A stretch of 64,000 nt of DNA from Streptomyces sp. MUM 203J (lineage in GTDB: Bacteria; Actinomycetota; Actinomycetes; Streptomycetales; Streptomycetaceae). The notes below the pieces were generated by a model, which saw only the letters and a program-made list of their open reading frames with translations, searched no databases and was not told the origin of the DNA. Position 1 is the first letter of the stretch, and the number at the start of each line of letters is the position of its first letter. The position numbers and the translations under genes are program-made. The stretch is taken from contig NZ_JADWYO010000025.1 in the NCBI RefSeq assembly GCF_022414595.1, forward strand, positions 1-64,000. The letters run 5' to 3'. This document shows positions 1 through 8,425 of this stretch, one piece after another.

Positions 1-1
1 G

Positions 2-349
2 GCGGGACCCGCGGCCGGGGCGGAGGGCTCGGGCGGGGGCCGCGCGACGGACCCGCGGGGCCACGGCCCCGGTGCGCTCCCCGGGTCCGGGGCGGCCTCC
101 GGCCCGGCGGGGCGCCCGTGGGTCCGGCCCGCCGGCCTGCTGCTCGCCATCTGCGCGTACGTCGCGCTCTTCGTACCCCTCGGGTTCGTGCTCTCGACGA
201 CGCTCTTCGTCTTCGGGACCGCCTGGTACCTGGGGTTCGCGAACCACCGGGTGAGCCTGCTGACCGGCGCGGGCGTGGCGCTGGTGCTGTACCTCGCGAT
301 GTCCGAGGGGCTCGACGTGGCCCTGCCGACCGGGCCGCTGCCCTTCTGA
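2..349 (+). CDS. TctB family transporter subunit, C-terminal part
   Basis: The reading frame is open from the window edge to a TGA at 347-349, so the N-terminus is missing. After a Gly/Pro/Ala-rich stretch the last ~75 residues form hydrophobic helices (around LLLAICAYVALFVPLGFVL and TLFVFGTAWYLGF) and end in a short LPTGPLPF tail, as is usual for TctB, the small membrane subunit of tripartite tricarboxylate transporters. TctA follows after 22 bp with an SD-like GGAG, so the two are one operon. The periplasmic receptor TctC is expected upstream of the window. The family call rests on context and helix pattern; substrate unknown. Confidence 0.8.
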   Translation, partial: AGPAAGAEGSGGGRATDPRGHGPGALPGSGAASGPAGRPWVRPAGLLLAICAYVALFVPLGFVLSTTLFVFGTAWYLGFANHRVSLLTGAGVALVLYLAMSEGLDVALPTGPLPF

Positions 350-371
350 ACCGGAGACGGACGGACCAGTC

Positions 372-1907
372 ATGGATGCTCTCAACGGACTCGTCGACGG
401 CTTCGGGGTGGCCCTCACCCCGGCGAACCTCCTGTACGTCTTCCTCGGCGTGCTCATGGGCACGGTCATCGGCATGCTGCCGGGCCTCGGCCCGATCAGC
501 GCGATCTCGCTGATGATCCCGATCGCCTTCACGATGGACCCGGTCTCCGCGATCATCATGCTCGCGGGGGTCTACTACGGCGCCATCTTCGGCGGCTCGA
601 CCTCCTCGATCCTGCTCAACGCGCCCGGCGTCGCCGGTACGGTCGCCACCTCCTTCGACGGCTATCCGATGGCCCGCCAGGGCAGGGCGGGCAAGGCCCT
701 CGCGGTCGCCGCGGTGGCCTCCTTCGCCGGCGGCACGGTCGGCGTCGTCGGCCTGATGCTCGTGGCGCCCTCGCTGTCGGCCGTGGCTGTGAGCTTCGGG
801 CCCGCGGAATACTTCTCCCTCATGGTCCTCGGCCTGACCGCCGTGGTCTCCCTCGCCGGGGGCAACCTCACCAAGGGCCTGGTCTCCGGCACCGTCGGCG
901 TGATGATCGCGCTCGTCGGCATCGACTCCCAGACCTCCACACAGCGTTTCACCTTCGGGCGGATCGAGCTGTTCGAGGGCGTGCAGTTCCTGATCGTCGC
1001 GCTGGGCGTGTTCGCGCTGGCCGAGGTGTTCGTGATGCTGGTGAACGGCGGCAGGGGCACCGGCCGGGAGGGCACGATCACCACGCTCCGGCTGAACCGG
1101 CGGGAACTGAAGGACATGAGCGGCCCGACCGCGCGCGGTTCCCTGCTCGGCTTCTTCACCGGCGTCCTGCCGGGCGCGGGCGCGACGGTCGCGAGCTTCC
1201 TCTCGTACTCCTTCGAGAAGCGGCTCGCGAAGGACGGGGCGACCTTCGGCAAGGGCAACATCAAGGGCGTCGCCGCGCCCGAGTCGGCGAACAACGCCGC
1301 CGCGGTGGGATCGTTCGTGCCGCTGATGACGCTGGGCGTGCCCGGATCCGGCACGACGGCGGTGCTGCTGGGCGCGCTGCTGGTGCTCGGCGTGCAGCCG
1401 GGGCCGCTGCTGATGAACGACAACCCGGACATGTTCTGGGGGGTGATCGCCAGCATGTACATCGGCAACATCGTGCTGCTGATCCTCAACCTGCCGCTGA
1501 TCCCGCTGTTCGCGAAGGTCCTGAAGACCCCTCGGAAACTGCTGCTGCCGCTGGTCGTGGTGTTCTGCGTGGTGGGGGTGTACGGGCAGTCCTTCAGCGT
1601 CTTCGACCTGTGGCTGCTCGTCGGGTTCGGCGTGCTGGGCTTCCTGATGCGGGCCAACGACTTCCCGGCGGCTCCGCTGATCCTGGGGCTGATCCTGGGC
1701 GGGCTGATGGAGAAGTCCATGCGGCAGGCGCTGCTGATCTCTTCCGGTGACTTCTCGGTCTTCGTCACGAAGCCGATCTCCGCGGTCCTGCTGGCGCTGG
1801 CGGCGGTGTCGGTGCTGGCCCCGCTGTACGGGGCGTGGCGGCGGCGCCGTACGGCTGCGGGGCCGGGCGAGGGGGAGGGAGCGGCGCGGGAGCGGGTGAG
1901 TGCGTGA
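372..1907 (+). CDS. tctA: Tripartite tricarboxylate transporter permease TctA
   Basis: The 511-residue product has the usual length of TctA, the large permease of secondary, receptor-dependent carboxylate carriers. Repeated Gly/Pro-rich membrane motifs typical of the family are visible: GMLPGLGPISAISL near residue 37, YYGAIFGGSTSSILLNAPG near 65, and GVLPGAGATVASFLSY and GVPGSGTTAVLLGALL in the second half, reflecting the internal repeat of the fold. The C-terminus is short, charged and Arg/Gly-rich. The gene directly follows tctB. Substrates of this family include citrate, other tricarboxylates and aromatic acids; the sequence does not tell which. Confidence 0.93.
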   Translation: MDALNGLVDGFGVALTPANLLYVFLGVLMGTVIGMLPGLGPISAISLMIPIAFTMDPVSAIIMLAGVYYGAIFGGSTSSILLNAPGVAGTVATSFDGYPMARQGRAGKALAVAAVASFAGGTVGVVGLMLVAPSLSAVAVSFGPAEYFSLMVLGLTAVVSLAGGNLTKGLVSGTVGVMIALVGIDSQTSTQRFTFGRIELFEGVQFLIVALGVFALAEVFVMLVNGGRGTGREGTITTLRLNRRELKDMSGPTARGSLLGFFTGVLPGAGATVASFLSYSFEKRLAKDGATFGKGNIKGVAAPESANNAAAVGSFVPLMTLGVPGSGTTAVLLGALLVLGVQPGPLLMNDNPDMFWGVIASMYIGNIVLLILNLPLIPLFAKVLKTPRKLLLPLVVVFCVVGVYGQSFSVFDLWLLVGFGVLGFLMRANDFPAAPLILGLILGGLMEKSMRQALLISSGDFSVFVTKPISAVLLALAAVSVLAPLYGAWRRRRTAAGPGEGEGAARERVSA

Positions 1908-2191
1908 GGCCTTGCCTCGCCGCTCCCGAGCCCTGGGAGGGCTACGGTCTCCCCGACTCGGGAACGACATGTGGAAGCAGGCCGACCGACGTCGGCGAGC
2001 AGCCACCACTCTAACGCCGGGGCAGAGTGGGTCGGCAAGTCCGAAGGGTCAAGACATACGCCAGCGTTGCGCCTTGGTCGCGCAGCGCCCGCGTTGCGCG
2101 CGGGGTGAAATCTGCCCGTCGGTGAGGGTGTCGCCCCGCCCCTCCCCCCAGGGGTTTCGCTGAGCACGCTCACTGACTATGCTCATCCAGC
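1908..2191. other. Intergenic stretch with consecutive hairpins
   Basis: No gene is seen in these 284 bases between tctA and the TetR gene. Two close hairpins are visible: GCCGAC (1981-1986) pairs with GTCGGC (1991-1996) around a 4-base loop, and CCACTCT (2006-2012) pairs with AGAGTGG (2024-2030). Just before the TetR start is an inverted repeat TGAGC-AC-GCTCA (2161-2172) that could be an autoregulatory operator. The hairpins could be the tctA 3' end or an unrecognised small RNA; no known RNA family was recognised. Confidence 0.35.
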
Positions 2192-2833
2192 ATGTGGGAG
2201 GAAGCCGACACAGACGACCGGACCTCCGTATCTCCCCCCGGCGGGGTACGGCAGGAGCGCAAACGGCAGACCCGGCGGGCGCTGCTCGCGGCGGCGCGGG
2301 AGGTGCTGGGACGCAGGGGCCTGAGCGGGCTGACCACCCGGGAGGTGGCGGCCGAGGCGGGGGTGGCCGCGGGGACGTTCTTCGTGCACTTCCCGGACGT
2401 CAACAGCCTCGTCGAGACCTTGCTCGACGAGCACATCGAACACGCGATGGCCGACGCGTGCGGCACGCTGCCGCCGTCGGCGGACGTGGTCGGGCGGCTG
2501 GTGCATGTGGCGGGGCGGATGTACGACAGCTACGACCGGGAGCCTGAGCTGTCCCGGCAGTACCTGGCGGCCTCGCTGTTCCCCGCCGGGCCGGGCGGGG
2601 TGAGCGCGCAGCGGGTCGCGGAGTTCCGGGAGTGGGTGGCCGCGGAGCTTGCGCGGGCGGAGAAGGCGGGCGAGATCCCGCCGGTGGATGTGGAGCTGGC
2701 GTTCACAGCGTACTTCTCGCTCTACTTCGCGCTGCTGGTCCGGGGGTTGCGGGGGGAGATCGGCCGGGACGGTCAGGTGCGGATGCTGGACGAGACGCTG
2801 CGGCGGATCCTCGGGGCGGGAGGCAGGTCGTGA
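2192..2833 (+). CDS. TetR/AcrR family transcriptional regulator
   Basis: A 213-residue protein with an N-terminal TetR DNA-binding domain at about residues 20-65 (RQTRRALLAAAREVLGR, then the recognition part TTREVAAEAGVAAGTFFVHF) and a helical, variable ligand-binding C-terminal domain. The start is the ATG at 2192; no good SD precedes it, so the message may be nearly leaderless. The stop overlaps the GTG start of the flavin monooxygenase gene by GTGA, so the two are translationally coupled and the regulator probably controls its partner and itself, perhaps through the TGAGC/GCTCA repeat at 2161-2172. Confidence 0.9.
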   Translation: MWEEADTDDRTSVSPPGGVRQERKRQTRRALLAAAREVLGRRGLSGLTTREVAAEAGVAAGTFFVHFPDVNSLVETLLDEHIEHAMADACGTLPPSADVVGRLVHVAGRMYDSYDREPELSRQYLAASLFPAGPGGVSAQRVAEFREWVAAELARAEKAGEIPPVDVELAFTAYFSLYFALLVRGLRGEIGRDGQVRMLDETLRRILGAGGRS

Positions 2834-4026
2834 AGGCTCTGGTCGTCGGAGGCGGGATCGGCGGACTGACCGCGGCGATCGCGCTGCGGCGTGCGGGTCA
2901 TGACGTGACGGTGGCCGAGCGGAGCCCGGCGTTCGCCCCGGCCGGGGCGGGGATCATCCTGGCCCCGAACGCCACGGCCGTCCTGGCCGCGCTCGGGGTG
3001 GACCTGACAGAGCGCGGGCTGCCCCTGCCCGCGCTGGACCTGCTGTCCGCCGACGGCCGCCTGCTGCGCCACACGAACCCGCGCGAAACGCCGTCCGACC
3101 TGGGCCCGAGCCTGGCGCTGACCCGTACGGAGCTGCATGCGGCGCTGCGGGAGGCGCTGCCGGAGGGGGTGCGCGTGGTGCACGGTGTGACGGTCGACTC
3201 GGTGCGGGAGGGCGAGCGCGGGACGGTGGCGGTGAGGATCGCGGATGCCGGGGCGCCCGGTGCGGATGCGGCCCCGGCCGCCCCGGCCGCAGGGTCGCCC
3301 GCCGTGGCGGGACTCGGCCCCGACGCGTATGACGTCGTCGTGGGGGCGGACGGGGTCCGCTCCGCCGTACGGGCGGCGTGTGTGGGGCAACAGCGGCTCC
3401 GCTACAGCGGGGTGACGTGCTGGCGGGGGCTCACCGGCAATCGCGCCGGGCTCGGGAGGGCCTTCGAGTCCTGGGGACCCGGCACCAGGATCGGCGCGGT
3501 GCCGCTGCGGGACGACCGGCTGTACTACTTCCTGGTGCGTAAGGCGCCACGGCGTGCCCCGGACCTCACCTGGCCCGGCGGTTTCCGGCGTGCCTTCGCC
3601 GGACACGGAGGCGAACCGGGCCGGTTGCTGGACGCGTTGACGGAGGCGCCGCCGCTGCACCACGACCTGGAGGAGCTGGACCGGCCGGTGTGGGGACGGG
3701 GCCGCGTCCTGCTGCTCGGGGACGCGGCCCACGCCATGACGCCGAACCTCGGGCAGGGCGCCGCGATGGCCATCGAGGACGCGTACGCGCTGGCCCGGGC
3801 GCTGGCACCGGGCGCGGAAGGCGCCCTGGCGCGGTATGCGGCGCTGCGGCACCGGCGGGTACGTGCGGTGCAGCTGACGTCCCGGCGCCTGGGGCGGGTG
3901 GCGCACTGGCGCGGGCCGGTCGGACGGCTGCTGCGGGAGACGGGACTGCGGGCGCTGCCCGACGAGTTGACGGAGCGCCAGTTCGCGGCGCTGGTGGACC
4001 CGGCGCGGGAGCTGCTGCGCGGGTAG
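2830..4026 (+). CDS. FAD-dependent monooxygenase (aromatic hydroxylase type)
   Basis: The 398-residue product carries the N-terminal dinucleotide-binding motif VVGGGIGGLTAAIAL at residues 5-19 and the second FAD-binding motif GDAAHAMTPNLGQGAAMAIED starting at residue 297, both hallmarks of the PHBH/salicylate-hydroxylase flavoprotein family, of normal length. These use NAD(P)H and O2 to hydroxylate or epoxidise small aromatic or polyketide substrates. The GTG at 2830 was chosen because it overlaps the TetR stop (GTGA). A 15-residue Ala/Pro-rich insertion near residues 140-155 looks like a linker. Substrate unknown; probably induced by the ligand of the upstream TetR. Confidence 0.9.
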   Translation: MKALVVGGGIGGLTAAIALRRAGHDVTVAERSPAFAPAGAGIILAPNATAVLAALGVDLTERGLPLPALDLLSADGRLLRHTNPRETPSDLGPSLALTRTELHAALREALPEGVRVVHGVTVDSVREGERGTVAVRIADAGAPGADAAPAAPAAGSPAVAGLGPDAYDVVVGADGVRSAVRAACVGQQRLRYSGVTCWRGLTGNRAGLGRAFESWGPGTRIGAVPLRDDRLYYFLVRKAPRRAPDLTWPGGFRRAFAGHGGEPGRLLDALTEAPPLHHDLEELDRPVWGRGRVLLLGDAAHAMTPNLGQGAAMAIEDAYALARALAPGAEGALARYAALRHRRVRAVQLTSRRLGRVAHWRGPVGRLLRETGLRALPDELTERQFAALVDPARELLRG

Positions 4027-4127
4027 GCCGGGGAACGGGAGGGAACGCCGGGTGGGCGCGCGGGGAAACCCCCGTGCGCCGGTTCGCCGGAGATCCTTCT
4101 GCTCACCCTCTGGGCGGACGACCTGGC

Positions 4128-4505
4128 ATGGGGCAGGCTGTGCCCATGAACCTGGCCATGGACGCGAAGGACCGCCTGGCCTGCTGGCCGGCACTGTCCC
4201 GCGGACGCGCCCGCTGCGGAACACCGGACTGCCTGTGCTCCGGCGGCGCGGAGATAGTCCACTTCCACGGCGACAACGAAGCCGACGTCCACCTGACCCG
4301 CCCCCTGGTCGCCCGCCTCGGGCCCGCCCTCCGCCGCTGTACGGCCCTGCGGCTGTCCCCGGCGTCCGGCTGGGTCACGGTCCGGCTGGAGACCGGCTCC
4401 GACATCGACATCCTGGCCACACTCGTGAGCGCGGCCCTGATGGCCTCCGGAACCGCCCGCCCCGGCGAACCGGCCCTGCCCTGCTCCCGCCACCGGAGGG
4501 AGTGA
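4128..4505 (+). CDS. Luciferase-like domain (DUF5519) protein
   Basis: A small protein of 125 residues from ATG 4128 (119 from ATG 4146 or 115 from ATG 4158; no SD decides). The core WPALSRGRARCG, EIVHFHGDNEADVHLT and SPASGWVTVRLETGSDIDIL resembles the actinobacterial 'luciferase family' small domain, often around 110-130 residues. Its biochemical role is unknown and it lacks anything like a complete bacterial luciferase. A TCACCC half-site of the operator described at 15-20 kb occurs ~25 bp upstream (4104-4109). Convergent with the SHOCT gene at 4860. Confidence 0.65.
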   Translation: MGQAVPMNLAMDAKDRLACWPALSRGRARCGTPDCLCSGGAEIVHFHGDNEADVHLTRPLVARLGPALRRCTALRLSPASGWVTVRLETGSDIDILATLVSAALMASGTARPGEPALPCSRHRRE

Positions 4506-4584
4506 CCCCCGGGGGGCTCGGGACGCGCCGCGGCGGGCCACGCCCGGCGGACCCCTCCCCCCTCCTCGCCCCTTCCCTCCCACT

Positions 4585-4602
4585 CCATCGATCTATCGAT
4601 GG
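4585..4602. repeat. AT-rich inverted repeat CCATCGAT-CT-ATCGATGG
   Basis: A perfect 8-bp inverted repeat with a 2-base spacer, conspicuous because it is AT-rich in a very GC-rich setting. It resembles operators of PadR/GntR-size dimers. It lies between convergent genes, so an operator role is not obvious. The surrounding 4506-4859 stretch has no convincing gene on either strand. Confidence 0.4.
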
Positions 4603-4604
4603 GC

Positions 4605-4676
4605 GTCCCCGCCGCTCGGCGGGGACACCGCCCCCGAACCTCCCGCTCCGCGGACTCGCCGAGTCCGTCGAGCGGG
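4605..4676. terminator. Pair of strong hairpins between convergent genes
   Basis: First hairpin: GTCCCCGCC (4605-4613), loop GCTC, GGCGGGGAC (4618-4626). Second: a two-step structure in which CCCGCTC (4642-4648) pairs with GAGCGGG (4670-4676) around an inner CGGACTC/GAGTCCG stem (4651-4657 / 4661-4667). Position between the 3' ends of convergent genes suggests bidirectional termination. Confidence 0.6.
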
Positions 4677-4859
4677 ACCGCAGGGGCGCCCCGCTCACCC
4701 GTCCGCGTTGACCGGGGCGCTCGCCGGCCAGGCCCCGGCCGTGCACGCCCGGTGACCGCGCTGCCCCTCGCGACGGTCGGCACCTCGGCGGCGCCCGCCC
4801 GCGTGGTCCGCGTCCTCGGCCGCCCTGACCTGCCGGTCCAGGGCTGACCGGCTCCCCGG

Positions 4860-5168
4860 TTACGAGCCGCCGCCGGGAGGCGGCTCCGACGGGGGCGAAG
4901 AGGGCGGCGGCGGCGACCGCAGCACGGAGAGACGCCGACGGTACTCCTCCTCGTCGATCTCTCCCCGGGCGAACCGTTCCGCCAGCACCTGCTCCGGCGA
5001 GGGGCTGCCCACGGCGGGCGGCGGCGGTGCGGGCTGCTCGCGCGGAGTCCGGTTCAGGCTGCGGAACAGCAGGACGGCGACGGCGATCACCAGCACCCAG
5101 AACAGCACCATCCCGGTCCCCATGAGCGTCCAGCCCCAGCCGGTCATGCCGTGATCGTGCACATACAT
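4860..5168 (-). CDS. Small membrane protein with C-terminal SHOCT domain
   Basis: The 102-residue product starts MYVHDHGMTGWGWTLMG, has one transmembrane helix at about residues 16-36 (MVLFWVLVIAVAVLLF), a Pro-rich linker and a SHOCT motif (VLAERFARGEIDEEEYRRRLSVL) before a Pro/Gly tail. SHOCT is a short oligomerisation helix pair found in many small actinobacterial membrane proteins. It is the first of three SHOCT proteins in this island (others at 8451 and 12195). Function unknown. Confidence 0.85.
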   Translation of the reverse strand: MYVHDHGMTGWGWTLMGTGMVLFWVLVIAVAVLLFRSLNRTPREQPAPPPPAVGSPSPEQVLAERFARGEIDEEEYRRRLSVLRSPPPPSSPPSEPPPGGGS

Positions 5169-5587
5169 CGTGTGGCCTCCGATCCCTCCGACGCGTGGTC
5201 GAGCGAGACATCACGCTCAGTGTCCCTCCGCGGCGTACCCCGAGGCGAGGGACGTACGGCCCGGACAACGCCCCCGACGTCCCCGGCCGGCCTCCCCGCC
5301 CCGTCTCCTCGACCCGACCGCCGCCCCGCGAGGGCGAGCGGGCCCGCCGCTCCCGGCCCGACCACCCCCGCGGTGACGAGCTGCACCCGGTGGTCCGGCA
5401 CGGCGACCACGGCCGTGCCGATCCCGGCGGGCGCGTACAGGCGGGTGTGCGCGGTGGCCGCGCCCCGCCCCGGCAGGGCGTCGGGCGTCTCCCTCCGCAC
5501 GACGGTCGACGCGCAGGGCAGGCCCGGCCCGACCGCGAGGCTGCCGCCCAGGACGCTGGAGGCCAGGGCGTCGCGCCGCCCACCGCG
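5169..5587. other. 419-base stretch without an intact gene; possible minus-strand gene remnant
   Basis: No frame here has a convincing complete gene. On the minus strand one frame around 5390-5560 reads as protein-like (AHTRLYAPAGIGTAVVAVP followed by DHRVQLVTAGVVG), then degrades into Arg/Gly-rich sequence. This could be a decayed gene fragment next to the MFS gene, whose own tail is also odd. Low certainty. Confidence 0.25.
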
Positions 5588-6916
5588 TCACCCCGCTGAC
5601 CCGCCCGGGTGTGCGTCGTGCGGTGCTGAACCTCGCGTACACGACGCGGGGCCGCCAGGGCGCCACGAGTCCCTCCGCGGCGCTGCGGTACGACGCCCCG
5701 TCCGGCTGACCCGGTCCGCGTGCCGGGCCGCGGGGCCCATGGCCGCCGACGCGCCCAGCAGGAGCGCGCCCAGCAGCAGCCAGCCGACCGGTCCCCAGGT
5801 GATCAGCAGGGTCGTCGCCACCACCGGGCCCAGGGTGCGGGCCACCGGGACCCCGGAGCCGAAGAAGCCCTGGTACTGGCCGATCCGGTCAGGCGGGGCG
5901 AGCGAGAAACCGATCTGCCACGCCCCGGCCGAGTGCTGCATCTCCGCGACGACCTGGAGCGCCGCCCCGAGCAGCAGCACGGCGAGCGCCGCCCACCCGG
6001 GAAGGCCGCCCGCCGCCGTGGTGGCGAAGACCGCGCAGGACGCGAGCATCACGGCACCCGACCGGCGCACGGCACGGGCCGCGGTCCCGATGCCGGTCAC
6101 GGCCCTGGCCACCCGCACCTGAAAGAGCGTCACCGTCAGGGTGTTCAGCACGAACAGCGCCGACACCGTCCAGTCCGGCGCCGCCGTCCGCTGGGCGATC
6201 CACAGCGGCAGTGCCAGGCTCAGCAGCGGCATCCGCAGCAGCAGGACCGCGTTCAGCAGCGTGACCAGCGCGTACGGCCGGTCGCGCAGCACCGCGAGCC
6301 GCGGCTCCCCTCGTACAGCCCTCCCGGTCCCCGCCACGCGAGGCAGCCGTCGCAGGACCAGGGCGCAGGACACGAAGCACAGCGCGTCCAGGGCGAAGAC
6401 GGCGAGGTACGCCTCCCGCGTGCCGGCGTGCAGGGCGAGCCCGCCGAGTCCGGCGCCGACGGCGAGTCCCGCGTTGAGGGTGGCCTGGAGCCGGGCCAGG
6501 ACGCCCGTGCGGGCCGACGGTTCGACCAGCCCGGCGAGCAGCGCCTGCCGCGCGGCGGCCAGCCCGCACTGGGCGGTGGCGTACAGGCAGGCGGCGACCA
6601 GGAACGGCACGAACGCGCGGATGAAGAGGAAGGCCGCGACCGTGGCGGCGGTCGCCAGCGCCAGCGGTACGGCGGTGCCGCGCGGCCCCCGGCGGTCGGC
6701 GAGCTGCCCGAGCGGTACGCCCGCGAGCGATCCCACGCCCCAGGCCACGGTCAGCCCCAGCCCGATCTGCTCGGCCGACAGCCCGACGACCTGCGAGAAG
6801 TACAGCGCCGAACAGGTGTAGAAGGCGCCGTCGCCGACGGAGTTGCCGAACTGCGCGACGGCGAGCAGCCGGGGCGCGCCGCCGCCCGGCGCGGGACGCG
6901 GAGGGGGTGTGGACAT
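5588..6916 (-). CDS. MFS transporter
   Basis: The 442-residue protein begins MSTPPPRP at ATG 6916 and shows about twelve hydrophobic helices with the MFS loop 2-3 signature GVPLGQLADRRGPRG near residue 75 and a central loop between two six-helix halves. It is most like small-molecule exporters of actinobacteria. The C-terminal ~40 residues after the last helix (RTGRRTAAPRRD onwards) are Arg/Pro/Gly-rich and look as if the original stop was lost by a frameshift. It is divergent from the gene at 7102. Substrate unknown. Confidence 0.85.
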   Translation of the reverse strand: MSTPPPRPAPGGGAPRLLAVAQFGNSVGDGAFYTCSALYFSQVVGLSAEQIGLGLTVAWGVGSLAGVPLGQLADRRGPRGTAVPLALATAATVAAFLFIRAFVPFLVAACLYATAQCGLAAARQALLAGLVEPSARTGVLARLQATLNAGLAVGAGLGGLALHAGTREAYLAVFALDALCFVSCALVLRRLPRVAGTGRAVRGEPRLAVLRDRPYALVTLLNAVLLLRMPLLSLALPLWIAQRTAAPDWTVSALFVLNTLTVTLFQVRVARAVTGIGTAARAVRRSGAVMLASCAVFATTAAGGLPGWAALAVLLLGAALQVVAEMQHSAGAWQIGFSLAPPDRIGQYQGFFGSGVPVARTLGPVVATTLLITWGPVGWLLLGALLLGASAAMGPAARHADRVSRTGRRTAAPRRDSWRPGGPASCTRGSAPHDAHPGGSAG

Positions 6917-6966
6917 GCGCACGACGCTAGAGGTGTGATCACCCGCCGCCCTGGGCCATTTCGGCC

Positions 6967-7014
6967 CCGGCTCCGCGGGCCAATCCCGCCTCCGGCTCCG
7001 CGGGCCGATCCCGC
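6967..7014. repeat. Two tandem copies of a 23-bp direct repeat
   Basis: Copies at 6967-6989 and 6992-7014 (period 25) differ at a single base: CCGGCTCCGCGGGCC, then A or G, then ATCCCGC. They lie between the divergent genes at 6916 and 7102, so they could be regulatory or a slipped duplication. Confidence 0.6.
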
Positions 7015-7015
7015 T

Positions 7016-7047
7016 CACGGGGGCGGGGGCCGGCCCCCGCCCCCGTG
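7016..7047. terminator. Perfect 32-bp GC palindrome
   Basis: CACGGGGGCGGGGGCC at 7016-7031 is followed directly by its exact reverse complement at 7032-7047. As RNA it would form an extremely stable hairpin. Its place upstream of the plus-strand gene at 7102, in a divergent region, is unusual for a terminator; it could block read-through or form a cruciform. Confidence 0.5.
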
Positions 7048-7101
7048 TATGTGAATCTGGAGGGACGGCGGTCGGCCGGACAAGGGGGAAGAGTGACGGC
7101 G

Positions 7102-8178
7102 ATGAGTCGGGTGGTGCTGTACAGCGAGAGTTCGTGGAACCCGCTGGCGCGGACGGTGGAGCTGGCCGAGGACGGGCTGCGGGTGGGCGGCAGGAGCATG
7201 CCGCTGGCCGAACTGAACCTCGCCGCCATGGCGGAGGCGTACACGCGCGGGCGCTGGCTCGGCGGCGGCGGGGCCGAACGCCCCCTGGAGCGGCTGGCGG
7301 ACGGGCCCGGGATCGTGCCGGTGACCCGGATCACCGGGACCGGCAGGCCGGTGAAGGCCCGGCGCGCCGCCGAACTGGCGCGGTCGCTGGGAGAGCTGGC
7401 GGTACGGAAGTGCGGCGGGCCCGAGCAGGTCGCCTCGCTGGCCGCCCGGGCCCGGGCCGAGGGCGTGCCGCTGTGGATCGCGCGGCGGTTCGCGCAGGGT
7501 CCCGCGGGGCCGATCGCGGTCGCCGTGGAGCGGCGCCTGGTGCGGGTGGACGTCTGGGGGCCGCATGCCCCCGCCGTACGGCTCCGGGCACCGCACGGCG
7601 GCTACCGCGGCGACGGCCCGTACACCGCCGGGGGCCTGCGGCTGACCGTCGGAGAGGCCACGGCGGAGCTGACCCTCCGCCGCAGGCTGCGCAAGTCCAG
7701 AAGCGCGGTCGAGGTGCGGCTGCCGCAGGGGCACTGGGTGCTGCGGCGCGAGAACGCGACGGCCTCCCGGCTGCTGCGCGACGGTCGCCCGGTCGCCCTG
7801 CTGACCCGCCCCCCGCGCCGCCCGCGTCCCGCACCGGACACGGTCCTGCTGCCGCTGGCGGACGTCCGGTACGAGAGCCCCGACCCGCTGGACGCGGTCC
7901 TGGCGCAGTTCTGCGCCGTGGCCTTCGGCCTCGGGGACGCGACGGGCACGGCGAGGTTCCGCGAGGAGGGCCGGCCCATCGGGGAGAGCGGCGAACTGGC
8001 CGTCACCGACGTCCAATGGGACCGTCCCTGGTTCAGCAACCTCGGCACGACGTCCGACGACAACGAGTCCGGCGCCGGTGACGGCTGGGGCTCGGACGGC
8101 GGCGACGGCGGCGACGGCGGGGGTGGCGGTGGCGGCGACGGCGGCGGTGGCGGCGACGGGGGTGGCGGTGGCGACTAG
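7102..8178 (+). CDS. Uncharacterised protein with Gly/Asp-rich tail
   Basis: The 358-residue product starts at ATG 7102, about 10 bases after a GGGGAAG Shine-Dalgarno; an in-frame GTG at 7093 is too close to it. The body (residues 1-315) has no signal peptide or membrane helix that I can see and is rich in Arg and Leu with beta-like segments (PIAVAVERRLVRVDVWG, YTAGGLRLTVGEATAELTL). The last ~35 residues are almost only Gly, Asp and Ser, encoded by a GGC/GAC microsatellite that may vary in length between strains. Such Gly tails are common in streptomycete proteins of unknown function. No family recognised. Confidence 0.75.
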   Translation: MSRVVLYSESSWNPLARTVELAEDGLRVGGRSMPLAELNLAAMAEAYTRGRWLGGGGAERPLERLADGPGIVPVTRITGTGRPVKARRAAELARSLGELAVRKCGGPEQVASLAARARAEGVPLWIARRFAQGPAGPIAVAVERRLVRVDVWGPHAPAVRLRAPHGGYRGDGPYTAGGLRLTVGEATAELTLRRRLRKSRSAVEVRLPQGHWVLRRENATASRLLRDGRPVALLTRPPRRPRPAPDTVLLPLADVRYESPDPLDAVLAQFCAVAFGLGDATGTARFREEGRPIGESGELAVTDVQWDRPWFSNLGTTSDDNESGAGDGWGSDGGDGGDGGGGGGGDGGGGGDGGGGGD

Positions 8179-8425
8179 CGGGTGTGCAGTGGACCGGGCC
8201 GGGCTCCGGGCCGGGTGCGTCCCCGCTGCCGGTGAGCGGGGTCCGGTGCGGGCCGCGATGTCCGGTCGGCGGCCGGGACATGCGCGCGGCGACGGTCGCC
8301 AGGGCCGTCGGCGGCCTGATCCGGTCGGCGTTCCGCGAGGTCACGCGGCGGGCGGTGAGGAGGACCGGCGGTCCCGCGACATGCGGGCCGCCGGTCGCGC
8401 GGGCATCCCAGGACGGGCCGGTCGC

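Noticed and set aside
662..2173. Long minus-strand open frame (503 codons) opposite tctA
   Set aside because: It is the antisense shadow of tctA, rich in Ser/Arg/Pro, with no domain, start context or codon bias of its own. Long shadow frames are routine at this GC content.
8087..8178. GGC/GAC microsatellite as a separate repeat element
   Set aside because: It is in frame and encodes the Gly/Asp tail of the 358-residue protein, a common feature of streptomycete proteins.
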